Of a stretch of 64,000 nt of DNA, positions 35,353-47,967 are shown one piece after another. Below the pieces are notes generated by a model that searched no databases, was not told where the DNA came from, and saw only the letters and a list, made by a program, of their open reading frames with translations. The stretch spans positions 13,566,001 through 13,630,000 of the forward strand of contig CM067541.1 in NCBI GenBank assembly GCA_034509755.1, given 5' to 3'. Numbering within the stretch: position 1 is the stretch's first letter; the number at the start of each line of letters is the position of its first letter. This stretch comes from Anisodus tanguticus. Taxonomy: Eukaryota > Streptophyta > Magnoliopsida > Solanales > Solanaceae. The translations under genes and the position numbers were made by a program.

Positions 35353-35475
35353 TAGCCGAGGGTCTATCGGAAACAGCCTCTTTATCTCTCATGGTAAGGA
35401 TAAGATTGTGTAGATTCTATCTTCCCCAAACTCCACTTATGGAATTACACTGAGTATGTTATTGTTGTTATAGTT
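35353..35475 (+). mobile_element. TS-type SINE, diverged
   Basis: GCCGAGGGTCTATCGGAAAC, then AGCCTCTTTATCTCTCATGG, GATAAGATTGTGTAGATTCT and a GTTATTGTTGTTAT tail match the TS-type body also seen at 2741-2868 and 3741-4027. This copy is in the plus orientation. No confident target duplication was seen. Confidence 0.8.
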
Positions 35476-35590
35476 TTATATTTGTTGAAATAATGATCAT
35501 GCTCGTTTCATACCTTAATCTTACGTTTTAGGTGGTTAGAGTCGTGCAATATTGATGTTAATGAGAATGCGGGAATTTAGTGAGCTATGC

Positions 35591-35690
35591 GGGGATTAAG
35601 AGTAGCTCAGTTGGTTGAGGCCCTCCGTCCTTGGCCATGTGGTTGAATTAAGGATTGAATCCTAGACCCATTTATACTTCTTCAATAAAA
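35591..35690 (+). mobile_element. tRNA-derived SINE head, degenerate
   Basis: TAGCTCAGTTGGTTGAG at 35603-35619 is a strong pol III A box, and GGATTGAATCC at 35652-35662 is a degenerate B box (T for C). An A-rich stretch follows at about 35687-35725. It does not fold into a complete tRNA by eye (no acceptor stem pairing), so a SINE remnant is preferred to a tRNA gene. Confidence 0.5.
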
Positions 35691-35725
35691 AAAATGTGTA
35701 GGAGGAAAAAAAAAAAGAAAAAAAA

Positions 35726-37361
35726 AGTAAATATTTGATCAAAGGGAATATGCATGTGTCTTGTTCACAATATTTTATTTGTAAAACATAATAAAAATAC
35801 AATTAACAATAATCTTGTGGGAAGGTGGAGCTAGGGTACTACAGCAAAAAAGTCTAATAATCCTTTTGTCAAAAAATTATATCCCGCCCCTTGGCTTTAC
35901 GTCTACTTCCTTTTATTTTAGATCTACGTAATGAAAAATTCGGACTCCATCACTATTGTGGAAAAGTCGAAGTTATAGGCTCAAACATAACTTTTTAAAA
36001 AATCACAAAAGGTAATTCATAGACACATAAAGGTAAATACTTACTCATACATGTATTTATATTAAATTAATGTAATTTTGTCATGGTTAAATGAAATAGA
36101 AATATACATTAATTAACTACGATTAAGTGATATTATTATATATTCAAATACATATTATGCATCTGGCTTAGTATAAAAATCAGGTATGCGAAGAAGGGGA
36201 CGGCAAAGCAGGAACTAAATTGAGATTAATTTCATAATTAATAATCTCATTAGTCATTACTCATTAGTGACATTAGAAGCCACTCAGGTAGCATTCACAC
36301 GATATGATTATAAAATTGTGATGTGAGACTTTACACTTAGAGGAGAATTGAAAAACATAGATTTTAACTATATTATACAATATATATATTTGAGAATATG
36401 CCACTTCTCCTTAATTAATCATTGCTGCCCTAATTCTTTTCCCTCTTAATCTAGATTCTAGAACAAGGACAAGGATCTTTTTATTTTATTTTAAAAAAAA
36501 CAATCTGGTTCATGCCCCATAGACTATGTTTCTAAAATTCCACGTCTAAGATTAGAATAACAAGCAACAACGACATATTCACTAGTAAATGTACACAGTG
36601 GAACCAATTATATATGCACCCTCTTTCAACATTATAATAGTATTCATTTTACACTTACAAATTCCCCTTATTGCAATTATAAGATTTTTAAAATTAAAAA
36701 GTTTAATTATATGCACTGACAATATAAAATATATTTATACAATTAATTTTTCAAATAATATCATGTAGATCTCTTGATAAGCGTAAATTGGTAATCTGAT
36801 AAAAAAAAAAGATGAAAAGACTCGACATAAATCAGTATATGATGTGTATTTCTTAATTTTGAGTATTTTTTTTCATCCTTCAAAGTTCGAATGTGTTAGT
36901 GTCTATTGATAGGTAAAAAAATATTAAAAGTAAAAGCATGGTATACACAGCACCATATAAAAATTGTTCATTCAAAGAATAAAATTCCAAAAGAGGTAAA
37001 TGTTACAAATCCTTTTAAACCCTTAACTAAAAGAAGTAAATGTTACAAATCCTTCACAAAGGCTAATGTATGTATCTCACATAAATAAAGATTAAAAAAA
37101 GAAAACTATATATCTTTGGTGAATTGTAATGAGTAATGATCCTAATTTTGATTTCTACACTTGATGATGTTTACTCTAATTTACTTTATTCTAACAAAGT
37201 TGTTTAAATTTTATTAAACCTCTAGACATTTTTTTGATTTTCCACTCGGAGTCTGAAATCAGTATTGGAGGCCCGATCATTAATCTGGATTCGGCCGCGT
37301 AAACTCTTTAAGGAGGACGGAATTTATTCCACGCTAAAAACCAAGACCTCAGACATGATTG
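35726..37361. other. AT-rich DNA downstream of the MYB gene
   Basis: No gene was seen. A small direct repeat, GTAAATGTTACAAATCCTT, occurs at about 36996 and 37037. The 3' UTR and polyadenylation region of the MYB gene (minus strand) should lie in the right part of this stretch. Confidence 0.45.
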
Positions 37362-39453
37362 TTAATTGAGTTGCTGTTGTAAAAACAACATATCCTCAAT
37401 ATTCCATAAATTATCTGAAACATCATCCAATAATAATTGGCTCATGTTTTGCTGATTATCATCAATGTCTGCTGTGCTGAAGTCTAGTGCACCATGTTGA
37501 AAATAACCTGTGGGGCTAATCAAGGATTCTCCATAATCACCTTGATTAATATGGTAATTAGTGTAGCAATTATCAGACATGTCTGAAATTTGTGTCCCAA
37601 TTGAATTCTCTGATGAAGCTGTTGTTGTTGTAATACTAGAATAACTCTCTTGTGTGAAGCTCATGTTTGGAATAATATTATTGTTACTAATAATCTTGTC
37701 ATTTTTTTGTTGAATTGACTGTTGATTTATCACTTGATTATTTGAATTGGAAGAAGCTTGAATTCTCTCAACTAGCCTTGGCATCCATAAATAACGCAAT
37801 GTATCTTTAAATTGTTTGCAATTGACATCACATTTTAGCTGTTTGGCATGTTTTTGCACTCGGGTTCTCCAGTAATTCTTGATTTCGTTATCGGTTCTTC
37901 CTGACAAATGTTGTGCAATTTTTGACCACCTATAGCCCAAAAAAGAAGAGATCAACATATATTTCAAGTTTTACACGATCTGATTATTCTAAATTATAAC
38001 TACATACAGAGATGAAGCTAGGTGGACGCATATAGTTGGAAAATTATATTTTATCCACAGGGAAAATAAATTTTTATACATATAAATTATTGAATCTCCT
38101 TAATATAAAGAATATATCATAACAATGTGAAAATCATAAGTTTATTTACGCAAATGTTCTTTTATGCCACCATTTAATTTTGTTACCACTTTTATAAGTT
38201 GTGCACAATATAACCATCACTGATAAACATTAGAAAATTATCTAACATCTATAAAATTTTAGACTATGGTCACACATTTCCAATAAGATTTTCAATTTTA
38301 CGCAAAATAGATCTTTAAATTGTGATCTAAAATGTCCATAAGTTGTAACAGTTATCCCAAAAAGGGACAACCAACACATTTTTTTTTTTGAATTTGTAGT
38401 TTAAAAGAAAACGTTAGACCGCGAAAACTTGCAAATGTTGGATGATAAATTTTACAGAGACGATAAGTTTTTGTGAATATAGCTCTCATTAGAATTTGAC
38501 TAATGTTTAAATACAATGAACATACCTATTGCCCCAACGAGAATGAAGTTCGAGAATCAAAAGTTGTTCTTCAAGTGTAATATTTCCACGTCGAACATCT
38601 GGACGAAGGTAATTAAGCCATCTTAACCTGCAGCTTTTCCCCGTCCTCTTTAAACCTGTTTAATTATTCATGCCATATTAATTAATTAATACTATTAAAT
38701 TACTCATATCACACAGCTTATTGGATTAACTTTTTTTTTAAGAAGAACCAATAATACCACTTCACAAACTGCAACTACTTTTTGTTTAATAATAATCATG
38801 CCAATTTTAATTTTGCTTCCTTTGTTTTATCTTAGTGGGATGATTGGATGAGTTCTCTACTTTTAAAAAGATTACTTAGTACGGAAAGAAATTATCCACC
38901 ACACACCAAACATGAATCTTTATCTCTCCTCATGAACTATCCTACCTTGAAAAAACCAAAAAAATAATAATAATAATAGAAAAATGGAATTGGAAAAGAA
39001 AACTCTTATATACAAAAAGGAAAATACAAATAATTTTCTTCACGATATACTAAAGCCACTCATTAATACTTCAAGAATTTTCTTTTCCACCTCATAAAGA
39101 AAGACCGTAATTTGTGGAGTTGGAAGAAAATTATTCAGAATAGTAATCTCATATATATCATGAACATACATGTTTGTTCAAATTTAAAGTTGAAATTTTA
39201 TAACATTATAAACTATCTGCCACACACAAAAAGAAGAAATATTTAAAAAAAAACTCATACCTGCCGAACGAGCTAGGGAATTCCAACGACCTTCGCCATG
39301 AAGAGCGATGTGATTCATAAGAGTGAAATCTTCTTCAACAGTCCATGAACCTCTTTTGAGGTCCATATTATTATCTTCATCTACTTTTTGATTGTTGTTG
39401 TCACTAATGATTTCTCTTCTCAAATTGAAATTAACATGTTGATGATGATCCAT
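37362..39453 (-). CDS. R2R3-MYB transcription factor, subgroup 20 (MYB108/MYB112-like)
   Basis: Three exons on the minus strand: 39261-39453, 38526-38655, 37362-37929. All junctions are GT/AG, the total is 891 nt, and the product is 296 residues plus stop. R2 starts at about residue 33 (KRGSWTVEEDFTLMNHIALH) and includes GKSCRLRWLNYL. R3 follows with RRGNITLEEQLLILELHSRW and ends GRTDNEIKNYW; the first R3 Trp is replaced by Ile, as is usual. The subgroup 20 motif WMPRLVERIQ lies just after the DNA-binding region. The C-terminus is Asn/Gln-rich and ends with an acidic, hydrophobic segment (WNIEDMLFLQQQLN) that could activate transcription. Relatives act in jasmonate, anther, senescence and stress responses; the exact role here is unknown. 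One oddity is HLSGRTDNE where most relatives have HLPGRTDNE. The introns are short and free of transposons. Confidence 0.95.
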
Positions 39454-39760
39454 CAGTAATAAAATCTCAACTCCTCGAAATTAAAAAAAAAAAAAGCGAT
39501 ATATTTAGCTGAAAGAGTGAATAAGGCCGAGTGCCTTCAAACTTCAAAGGTTGCTCCAGTCGCTTGAAGCCTTGTGGATTACGGAATATTTCTGTAAATA
39601 GAGAAACTAAATTAATGGATACAAAAAGGGTCTTGATGGATTTCTTGTTTTAGAGAGAGAGAAGATTTTTAGAGAGAGAAAGATGAATAGTATTTAGTGC
39701 ACGAGGAGATAGAAGAAGTGATGGGGGGTTATATAGATGAATAAAAAGAGAGAAGATGTT
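39454..39760 (-). promoter_or_regulatory. MYB gene 5' UTR and proximal promoter
   Basis: On the minus strand, CTATATAA (plus 39729-39736) is a good TATA candidate about 276 bp before the start codon. A CT-rich tract from the GAGAGAGA-rich stretch at 39650-39690 lies downstream of it, typical of plant 5' UTRs. This is placed from sequence alone. Confidence 0.5.
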
Positions 39761-40929
39761 TGAAAAAAATGGTGAGTGAAACGTGGAAATTAAAGAAGAA
39801 GAAGTTGTATTTAAATAATGAATTTAATTAAGATACTCTTTAATTAATGTATAATCTCACAAAGCCACAACAGGGAAACTTGTTTTCTTTTTGGCCACTT
39901 GTTTAATTTTAAAAAGTTTCATTGATGAAGTGTAATAGTGTGTGTTAATTAATTAATTACACTTAACGACTTCCTCATTTATTTTCATTAATATTAAGAC
40001 ATTTGAATCTTAATACATATCCGAATATTAAGATGTGTATTAAGATCTAGATATCGAATCTGAATATACATCTGAATATTAAGATGTTGTCTCTAGATCT
40101 GAATACTGAATGATTAACACTGCTTGTTTTCAATATCTGAACGTGCATATGGATTAACCATAATATCTCTATAAAAATCTCATTTCAGCAAAATAAATTT
40201 ATTTTTTGATAGAAAATAATTATTTGAATATTTATATTTGATTAAAAATTTGAACTATCTTTTTTATTTTCTATAAAGATAAAATTTGAACTATCTGAAA
40301 TACAAATAAGATTTATGCATCAATATAAAAAAATTATGTAACAAAGTAACATAAATTTTTTAAGAATTTATGCTTATTATTAAAATGGTAAATCTTTCTC
40401 TATCAACTGAAAGTGATTCAAAGAGAATTGTTATGGTTGAATCCTACGAGATGTTTTATAGTAAGAAATTTTGTTAAAATAAGATAAAAATAAAGAAACT
40501 TTTCAATGCTTGACACGTATTTTTTAGCTTACTTTGTTATTTATTGAACCTTGGTATTATTTATTTAGTTTCAAATTTGATTAGAGGATTATGTAGTTTT
40601 TTTCAATTAGTCAAGATCTTTCAAAGATTGAGAATTGAAGGTAGTGATCTTATTGAGAAGATGGATTCACTCATTTTTAATTTTTCTAGTTCAAATAGAT
40701 CATGAAATAAGTAAAGATATATAGGATATCAATCAATTCTTTTGGCAAATTAAAAAAAAATCATTTTTTTTGTTGTTGTTACAGTTAGTCAATTAATATT
40801 TACGACAACAAGAGTTCTTGATAATATTTGGTTGAGAAATGATAGCTAGAGGCGTGGGAATTTTATTGAAAAAGAAAGTCGTGAAAGGTTGTGTAAAAAA
40901 ATATTATTTTAAATAAGTCGAATGATGTA
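39761..40929. other. AT-rich intergenic DNA with clustered short repeats
   Basis: No gene was seen. At about 39990-40120 a cluster of variants of GAATATTAAGATGT and AGATCTGAATACTGAATG occurs. It resembles the subterminal repeats of hAT-type elements and those at 40930-41110. Element ends were not resolved. Confidence 0.4.
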
Positions 40930-41115
40930 AAGACTATGTTACATATCTGATTCATTTAGATCTATTAAGAGACTTTATAAGAAAAGAAAACAAATGAACT
41001 TAATGCGCTGAATCTAAATGATTAAGATTCAAACATTCAAAACAAATGCATTTAATAGGTTGAATCTATTAAAATTCAGACATCATTAAGTACAAACAAA
41101 TGAGACCTTAAACTC
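40930..41115. mobile_element. Probable hAT-type MITE fragment
   Basis: Several spaced copies of GAATCTAAATGATTAAGATT-like motifs (41010, 41060 reversed) are present. It ends near AAGTACAAACAAATGAGACC, which suggests a Solanaceae hAT-type non-autonomous element with subterminal repeats. The left end was not found. The segmental duplication starting at 41007 begins inside it. Confidence 0.4.
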
Positions 41116-42327
41116 GGTTTGACACTTTTTTGACTTTGCCTATCTCACTGTATTCACATTTTAATATTAGTTCCTTAAATCAAGATCAATTTTCACATTT
41201 ATTTTCTCTTACCTCCACTAAGCAAGTTGTCGAGGATTTGCTGACTTTCTAACTTCATTTTCTAAGTTAATTCCCTAAATTCCTTGCTTGAAAATGGATT
41301 AAGATGTCCACTAACATTTGAAATTAAAATTATATAGTGTAATTAATTTTTAACAATATCATGTCATCATTCAAAGGATATTTATATGTTATTAGTCTCT
41401 ATGTTCGTGCGATGCACTAATATATTTAGCGGGAGAATAAGGTTGTCATCGAAATAAATAATTTTTAATAAAAAACATCAATATTAGTATATTAAATATT
41501 GTATTTAAAAAAAAGGACAAAATAATTAATGATAACGATGATATTGCATGGAAATAGTTATTAGAAAAAATACATACCTTGTACCAAAAGGAGTTAGAAT
41601 AGCATTGGAATTTAAGATTTAAGCAAAAAAAAAATTCTTTTCCAACCAATAGGTAGCATTAAGAAATTCTATCATTAGTTGGTATCAAACTCCTATATGT
41701 TAGGCACTATAACTTAATTCACGCTATTTTATGGCTTTAAAATTCTCTACTATTAGTTGACTTCAAACTCCTATATTTTAGGCACAAAATGTTATTATTT
41801 TACCCCATATTCAACTTTTTTTTAAAAAGAAATAATTCAATTTTGAAGGGTATAAAAGTAATTCAATAGTTAAAGAATATTTTGGTTAACTAACATTTAT
41901 ATTCATAATTTTATAATAATATAGATATAAATAGATAAGACTCCTTAAGAAAAGTGAGATTTACAATATTAAAATTATGACAGATACCTGCTACAAAAAA
42001 TAAAGATAACATAATGTATAAGAATTCACTGAAAATGTATATTATTTAAATTCATACATATACAACGTGCAACCCTAAAATAACTAATCGCACCATGTCA
42101 CCAACTCTCACTTCCTACGTCTAATAATCTTAAGTTCTTGAATCGCACTTAAAAAGCGTGAATTTCTAATTGATATTTTTGTCTGAATATCATTGAAAAT
42201 ATGAGATATTCTCGTTGGAACGTTTTGACAAGCCAATTTTTGACGAAATCGATTAAGAAATTCACCTTTTTAAGTAGTATCTGTTATTTGCCTATTCTTA
42301 GTTGTCTGAAGAAATTTAGCCACCGTA
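41007..42327. repeat. Segmental duplication, copy 1 (before family A LTR)
   Basis: About 1.32 kb that recurs at 47968-49301 with small differences, including the segment GTTTTGACAAGCCAATTTTT. Both copies are followed immediately by a family A LTR. This copy lacks the expanded ATAGAT microsatellite of copy 2. No coding function is assigned (the 67-codon frames in both copies look incidental). Confidence 0.88.
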
Positions 42328-43871
42328 TTAAAAGTATATGTATGTCCTAGAGAAAAATTTGTATTAGCACAAATGTACTTTATATACATTCGTATTATTA
42401 TTAATGAAAATTAATATTTTGGCATTTACAATTATTGAATTATTAGTTGATTGTTTATAATATTCTATAATATGCATCCCTAGAGGTTACGTTGTTACTA
42501 ATAATGTGAGATATTAATATTATAACGTAGCTCTTAAAATAGCCTCGACTAATGATTATCGAGAATGGGATATCGATGATATGTGATAAGTCGACATGTG
42601 GTCTGCATCACATCCTTAGATGATGTATTATGTCTCACCTGCTACGAGTAATGGCTACTCGTGATGGATACATGACTACTTTGGAAGTATTAGTATACCC
42701 TGCTGATATACTGTTTGTTATACTTGTCTAAAGTATGATCATCGTGTGGGAGATAGAAGTCCTTAGACTTGAGGTCAATGCGCACCTTGTCTACAAAAGT
42801 AATATACTTTGATCTTGTCCTAAGCTCAAATGCCTTATAGGTTGAGATACGACTTGTATTGGGTACATTACAATGTGGATTAAAGGTGGTAGTTGAGCCA
42901 AGATTAGGATTCATTTCTCGAATGTATATTCGAGAGAACACTCAGCTTCTCAGTGATATTAGGTTGACTAAGTCGTTTGCCAACACAATAGACATATTTA
43001 GAATATGGTCTAGTTGTCAACTAATATAGATGAGATACAATGATTAAGCCTTTTGGATAGACACTTGACAAATCCTAAGCTTGATCGGGTGTGTCATGAA
43101 TGAAATAATTTTATCTTACCACATAGAGATTAAGTTTACTGGATTCGTGTAAACGTACTTCACATATTGAGTTCGTCTTGCGGCGCTGTCTAGGAGTTTC
43201 GCGTAGATCTTAATTTGATTAATGTCGATATGTGAAGGCATGTAGGGTCACATTATGTCGATTGTCTTTTCGATCTAAGGATGTATTGAGAGAGTATTAA
43301 ATATTCGATTTAGAATCGAGATATTTAAATGAATAATGATTGTTTTAATTAAGTCAAAATTGAATTTTGGATTTAATTAAGAATGTGCGGAAAATAAAAT
43401 GAGACAGTTTAGGGCCACGTCAGCGCCGCGGTGCCCACACCATAGGGTCGTGTGCCATGGCCTAATATGTCTCGAATTTTGGGCCAGGCCCAAGGTCAAA
43501 CTCTAATCCGGTTTGACCTAATTTTTCACCTATAAATACAGACCTACACTTCATTATTCATTACACTTAATTTTCATATCATTATTCTAAGTCTTTGAGA
43601 CTCATAATCAAAAGACTCTCTCGAACCTCTGCCGGATTTCCTAGCTTTCCAAAGGAGAAATACATTGAAGGTTGGAGCTTGCAATCGAAAGGGCATTCGC
43701 GTGCGCACCCACAGTTGATAAAGATTCCAGATATTGTAAACATATAAGTACCATTCAAGTCTTATATTTACAGTTTAAAATTATCCTATAGTCAAACAGT
43801 TCTACGTTTGTTGGGTTTGAAACATGTTTCTTTAATATCGGTTGCGTACAACAACCCAACAAATCCCTTCA
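42328..43871 (+). repeat. 5' LTR of truncated family A element
   Basis: About 1544 bp. It starts near TTAAAAGTATATGTATGTCC and ends CCCAACAAATCCCTTCA before the primer site. It aligns throughout with 12403-13955 and 19741-21270 in reverse. GCGCCGCGGTGCC lies at about 43423-43435. Confidence 0.85.
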
Positions 43872-44833
43872 GTGGTATCAGAGTCAGCTCGGTTTTGTAT
43901 GATTATAAGGTAATTAGTTAATAATAATATGGGTTAGAATTTGTTTAAATCTAAAATTTATGTCGTTTAAACCTTAAAAACCTAATATTTTAAAAGCACA
44001 TCATCCGTGTCTCCCAAACTGTTAAACAATGATGTAATCGAGAAAGTCGTTACGATCTAACTCTTCTAAGTCAATGTGTGTAACTGGTTCATTGTTAACA
44101 TGGTGCACTGAAGCGAAGAACGAGAAGAGATTGGATGATGGTCGATGAACGTGTTGTTTGATAGTAAAGGGCAACGAAGATGAATCAGCAAATTTGACCT
44201 TGAACTAGTTTAGGGTTTCGGAAATGCGGATTTCGTGCTTCTGAAACGGAGGTGTTTCAACTCACGATGGAGCGCCGCGGCGCCAGGAAGGGTTTGCCGC
44301 GGCACCGAGGCTCCAATTTTAAAAAAAAATCGGAACAATGAACTTACCCCAAACATTGTTCCGGCATGAACAGTGGCAGCGTCACAGTTCCGACAGGCTC
44401 TAATTTAATATATATATATATATTATTTTTTATTTTTTTCGAAATAGTGAACAGTACCGAACACTGTTCCGACGGGCAGTGGCGGTTTCTGAAATTTCAA
44501 TTTAGCCCTTGGGGAAAATTTGAAAATTTTAGAAGTTTCTGGAATTGCAATTTGGTCCTTGGAAATGTTTTTAAAATCATCATATTTGGTCCTTGGAGCA
44601 AATCTGTAAATTCTAGAAAAGCAGATTTGGTCCCTTGGGCCAAATCTGTAATTAATTTAAAATTCTAGAAATTACACACAAGTCCCTAAAATCTGAAAAT
44701 ATTTTCTGAAAATTATAATTGGATTTTCTGAATTTAAAGGGGTTCAAAATTGAAAATTGAAATTCTTGAGGGACTAAAACTATAAATTCTGAAAATCTGG
44801 AACTTACAGAAATATCCTGAAAATTAGTTTTTA
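43872..44833 (+). other. Leader of truncated family A element
   Basis: Non-coding region between primer site and gag. It contains GAGCGCCGCGGCGCC at about 44271-44285 and a set of loosely repeated segments built on TTTGGTCCTTGG and AATCTGTAAATTCTAGA at 44510-44680. The 100-codon frame at 44366 is treated as incidental. Confidence 0.6.
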
Positions 44834-45700
44834 ATGTTGATTGAAATGAACAAACTTATTGGACCTAACTACATTGACTGGCTAAGAAAATTGGGAATAG
44901 TGCTGAGACAAGAGAAATTAGAATACGTGTTGGACACGGTGTTCCCAACAGTCATTGCGATAGACTCTGTTGAATATGCCTCTTTTGATAAGGATGCTTA
45001 CCAAAAACACCTAGATGATGTCACTTCAGGACAGTGTGTGATGTTGTCTTCCATGTTTATGGAACTTCAGAGACAACATGAGAACATGGGTCCCAATGAG
45101 ATGCTCGAACACTTGAAGAGTCTCTATGACTCACAATCCCAGACTATGAAATATGAGTTACTGATATAACTTTTTAAGTGTAAGCTCAATGAAGGGGGTC
45201 AGGTCTCGCAACATTTGTTGAAGATGATAGGGCTGATATAGAGACTTGCTTCAATTGGAACGAAGCTGCAAAAGAATGTCGCTACCCCCTCATCCTGAAC
45301 TCTCTCCCTCGTTCCTTTGAAAACTTCATAGTGAATTACAATATGAATGGAACGAAGGCGAGTCTGTCGGAGTTGCACAACATGCTCAAGACCTTTGAGT
45401 CTTCCACTTCCAAAGGCAAAGTTGTGCTCATGGTGGGCTCTACTAGCCGACCCAAGCCGAAAGGTAAGGAATGGCAGAAGAAGAACGGCAAAGCAGTCGC
45501 TGCGCCCTTAGCTATGAAGCCTATGGGAAGTGTGAAGAAGAAGCAGGTGAATCCGGCTAAGGATGTATGTCTCAACTGCAATAAGACGGGATATTGGAAG
45601 AAGGACTGCACTGCACCAGGAGGAGGAAAAGCACCAGGTGCTTCTACCTTTAGTGGACAAGGTATGTACGTCATTGAAATAAATATTTCTACAAATAACT
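44834..45700 (+). pseudogene. Gag of truncated family A element (broken)
   Basis: MLIEMNKLIGPNYIDWLRKL starts the frame. It continues through QRQHENMGPNEMLEHLKSLY to a stop at 45167-45169. The frame resumes at 45331 (MNYNMNGTKASLSELHNMLK) and carries the zinc knuckle CLNCNKTGYWKKDC, in which the His of CX2CX4HX4C is replaced by Tyr. The gap between the blocks also contains a small deletion compared with the sister copy at 18 kb. Confidence 0.85.
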
Positions 45701-47967
45701 CTCATTCCTGGGTGTTGGATACCGCTTGTGGCTCACACATTTGTACCAATGTGCAGGGGCTAACTGATAGCAGGAATGTTGGACCAAGAGAGGTGGACCT
45801 ACGCGTTTTTAATGGAGCACCAGTGGATGTTGAGCCTGTAGGAACTTATACATTAAATTTGCCTATTGGCTATTGTCTAGTGTTAAATGATTGTTACTAT
45901 GTACCCTCGTTAACGAGGAATATCATTTTTATCCCTGTTTTGGACATGAAGGGTTTTTCCTCATATATTTATAATGGCAGTCAAGTACTGTCTGTTGATA
46001 ATGTTATATATGGAAGTGCTCCTCTTGTGGATGAATTATATATACTAAACTGTAATCGAGAAATATTCAATGTACAAAATAAACGAGCTAAGATAAGTAA
46101 TAGAAACTCTACCTACCTATGGCATTACAGACCTGGTCATATCAACGAATCAATGATAGCAAGGTTGAGGAAGTTAGACTACCTCGAACCATTTGACTTG
46201 GAGTCTTATGGTAACTGTGAATCTTTCTTGAGAGGAAAGATGACCAATAAGCCACTTTCTGGGAAAGGTGTGCGAGCCAATGAGGTGCTTGAATTGGTCC
46301 ATACTGATGTATGTGGGCCATTTTCGACTCAAGCTAAAGGAAGTTCCTATACTTCATCACTTTTACTGACGACTTCACAATATATGGATATGTGTATCTT
46401 ATGAGACATAAATCTGAGGCTTTTGAGAAGTTCAAAGAGTACAAGTCGGAAGTAGAGAAGCAACTTGCAACAAGTATCAAGACCCTTCGATCGGATCGAG
46501 GAGGTGAATACTTGAGCAAGGATTTTCTAGATTACTTAAAGCTACATGGAGTCCAATCAGAGTGGACATCTTCTGGAACACCACAAATGAATGGTGTTGC
46601 CAAAAGGAGAAACCGAACCTTATTGGATATGGTTCGATCCATGATGAGCTTCTCAGCTCTACCAACATACCTATACAAACCTCAATATATGTTCTGAACA
46701 GGGTTCCTTTCAAGTCAGTAGAAAAGACACCATATGAGATATGGTGTGGCAAGAAGCCAACTCTTAAACATATGAGACCCTGGGGGTCCCCTGCATATGT
46801 TATGAAAATACTCACTGACAAGTTGGAATCCAAAAGTGAGAAATGTTACTTCGTGGGGTATCCAAAGGAAACTAAGGGATACTACTTCTATCTTCCTGGA
46901 GAACGTAAGGTAATTATTTCTAGGAACAAAACTTTCCTTGAAGAAGAATATGTCTACAAGGAACATAGTTGCACAAAGATAGAACTTGAAGAAATTCAAG
47001 AACCGCAAGATAACATAGATGTTGAATCCTTGCCGAATGACCAAGGCAAGAATTCAGTGGGAGTATTTGGCGAAGATTGGGTAATTCAAGTACGCCCTTC
47101 GGCTAGTGGGAGTGTTACGAGGAACAATGCAGAAATGCAAGATCCTCCTACACAGCCTTTGGGAGTAGATGCAATAGTTGCACCTCCTCCCATTCAAGAA
47201 ATACATGAAAATGATATTCCTGGAAGCTCTCAAGTTAGTGGATTATCTAACACACAAGAACCTTCTCACAGTCAGAACATACCAAGCACTAAACTGCAAA
47301 ACAATCAACTTCGTAGGTCCACTAGGACTCATCGTCCTCCTGAAAAACTAAATCTACTTGTGGAAACACACAGTGAGATAGATATTCCCGATAACGATGA
47401 GCCTACAACCTATAGCGAAGCAATGCTGGACATTGATTCGAAGAGATGGCAAAAAGCCATGAAATTCGAGATGGAATCTATGTACATCAATCAAGTGTGG
47501 AATTTGGTTGATTTGCCAGCTGAGGTTAAAACCATATGATGCAAATGAGTCTTCAAGAAGAAGATCGATGCATTTGGAAATGTAGAGACTTATAAACCAA
47601 GGTTGGTGGTTAAATGTTATAACCAACGGCCTAGGGTCGATTATGATGAAACCTTTTCACATGTTGCTAAGATTAAGTCCATTCGGATTTTACTTGCAAT
47701 AGCTGCATATTATGACTATGACATTTGGCAAATGGACGTCAAAACTGCTTTCCTCAATTGTAATCTAGTTGAGGAGGTGTATATGAAACAACCTGAGGGT
47801 TTTTCGCTTGAGTCCAAACCAAATGATGTATGCAAGCTACAAAAGTCCATCTATGGGCCTATGCAAGCCTCGAGGAGTTGAAACATTTGCTTTGACAAGG
47901 CTATCAAGTCATTTAATTTCGTCAGAAGTAAAGAGGATCCCTGTGTTTATAGTAAACACAAGGATAA
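45700..47967 (+). pseudogene. Pol of truncated family A element (protease, integrase, part of RT)
   Basis: Protease VLDTACGSHICT; integrase zinc region LWHYRPGHINE with CESFLRGK (the second Cys of C-x-x-C is Phe here), core LVHTDVCGPF, SDRGGEYLSKDF and a broken E block (MNGVAKRRNRT, E replaced by K). Frameshifts occur near 46400 and 46690. The linker runs through THRPPEKLNLLVETHSEID. The RT start DETFSHVAKIKSIRILLAIA and QMDVKTAFLNCN then ends at KDPCVYSKHKDK-like sequence at the truncation. Confidence 0.85.

Larger units (their letters stand above)
42328..47967 (+). mobile_element. Family A copia element, 3'-truncated
   Basis: Same family as 12403-21270. 5' LTR 42328-43871, one spacer base, then the primer site TGGTATCAGAGTCAGC from 43873. 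A long leader runs to 44.8 kb, then gag, protease, integrase and the first third of RT. Sequence stops abruptly at 47967 within RT, before the YVDD site, and joins the second copy of the 1.3-kb duplicated segment. No 3' LTR is attached. Confidence 0.88.

Noticed and set aside
35591..35690. Possible tRNA gene
   Set aside because: Only the A box is good. The B box is degenerate, no acceptor or anticodon stem pairs by eye, and an A-rich tail follows, so it is listed as a SINE remnant.
41446..41649. 67-codon minus frame also present at 48404-48607
   Set aside because: It is conserved only because the segment is duplicated; AT-rich hydrophobic translation with no known motif.
44366..44668. 100-codon frame in the family A leader
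   Set aside because: It lies between primer site and gag, consists of loosely repeated sequence, and has no matching frame in the sister element.
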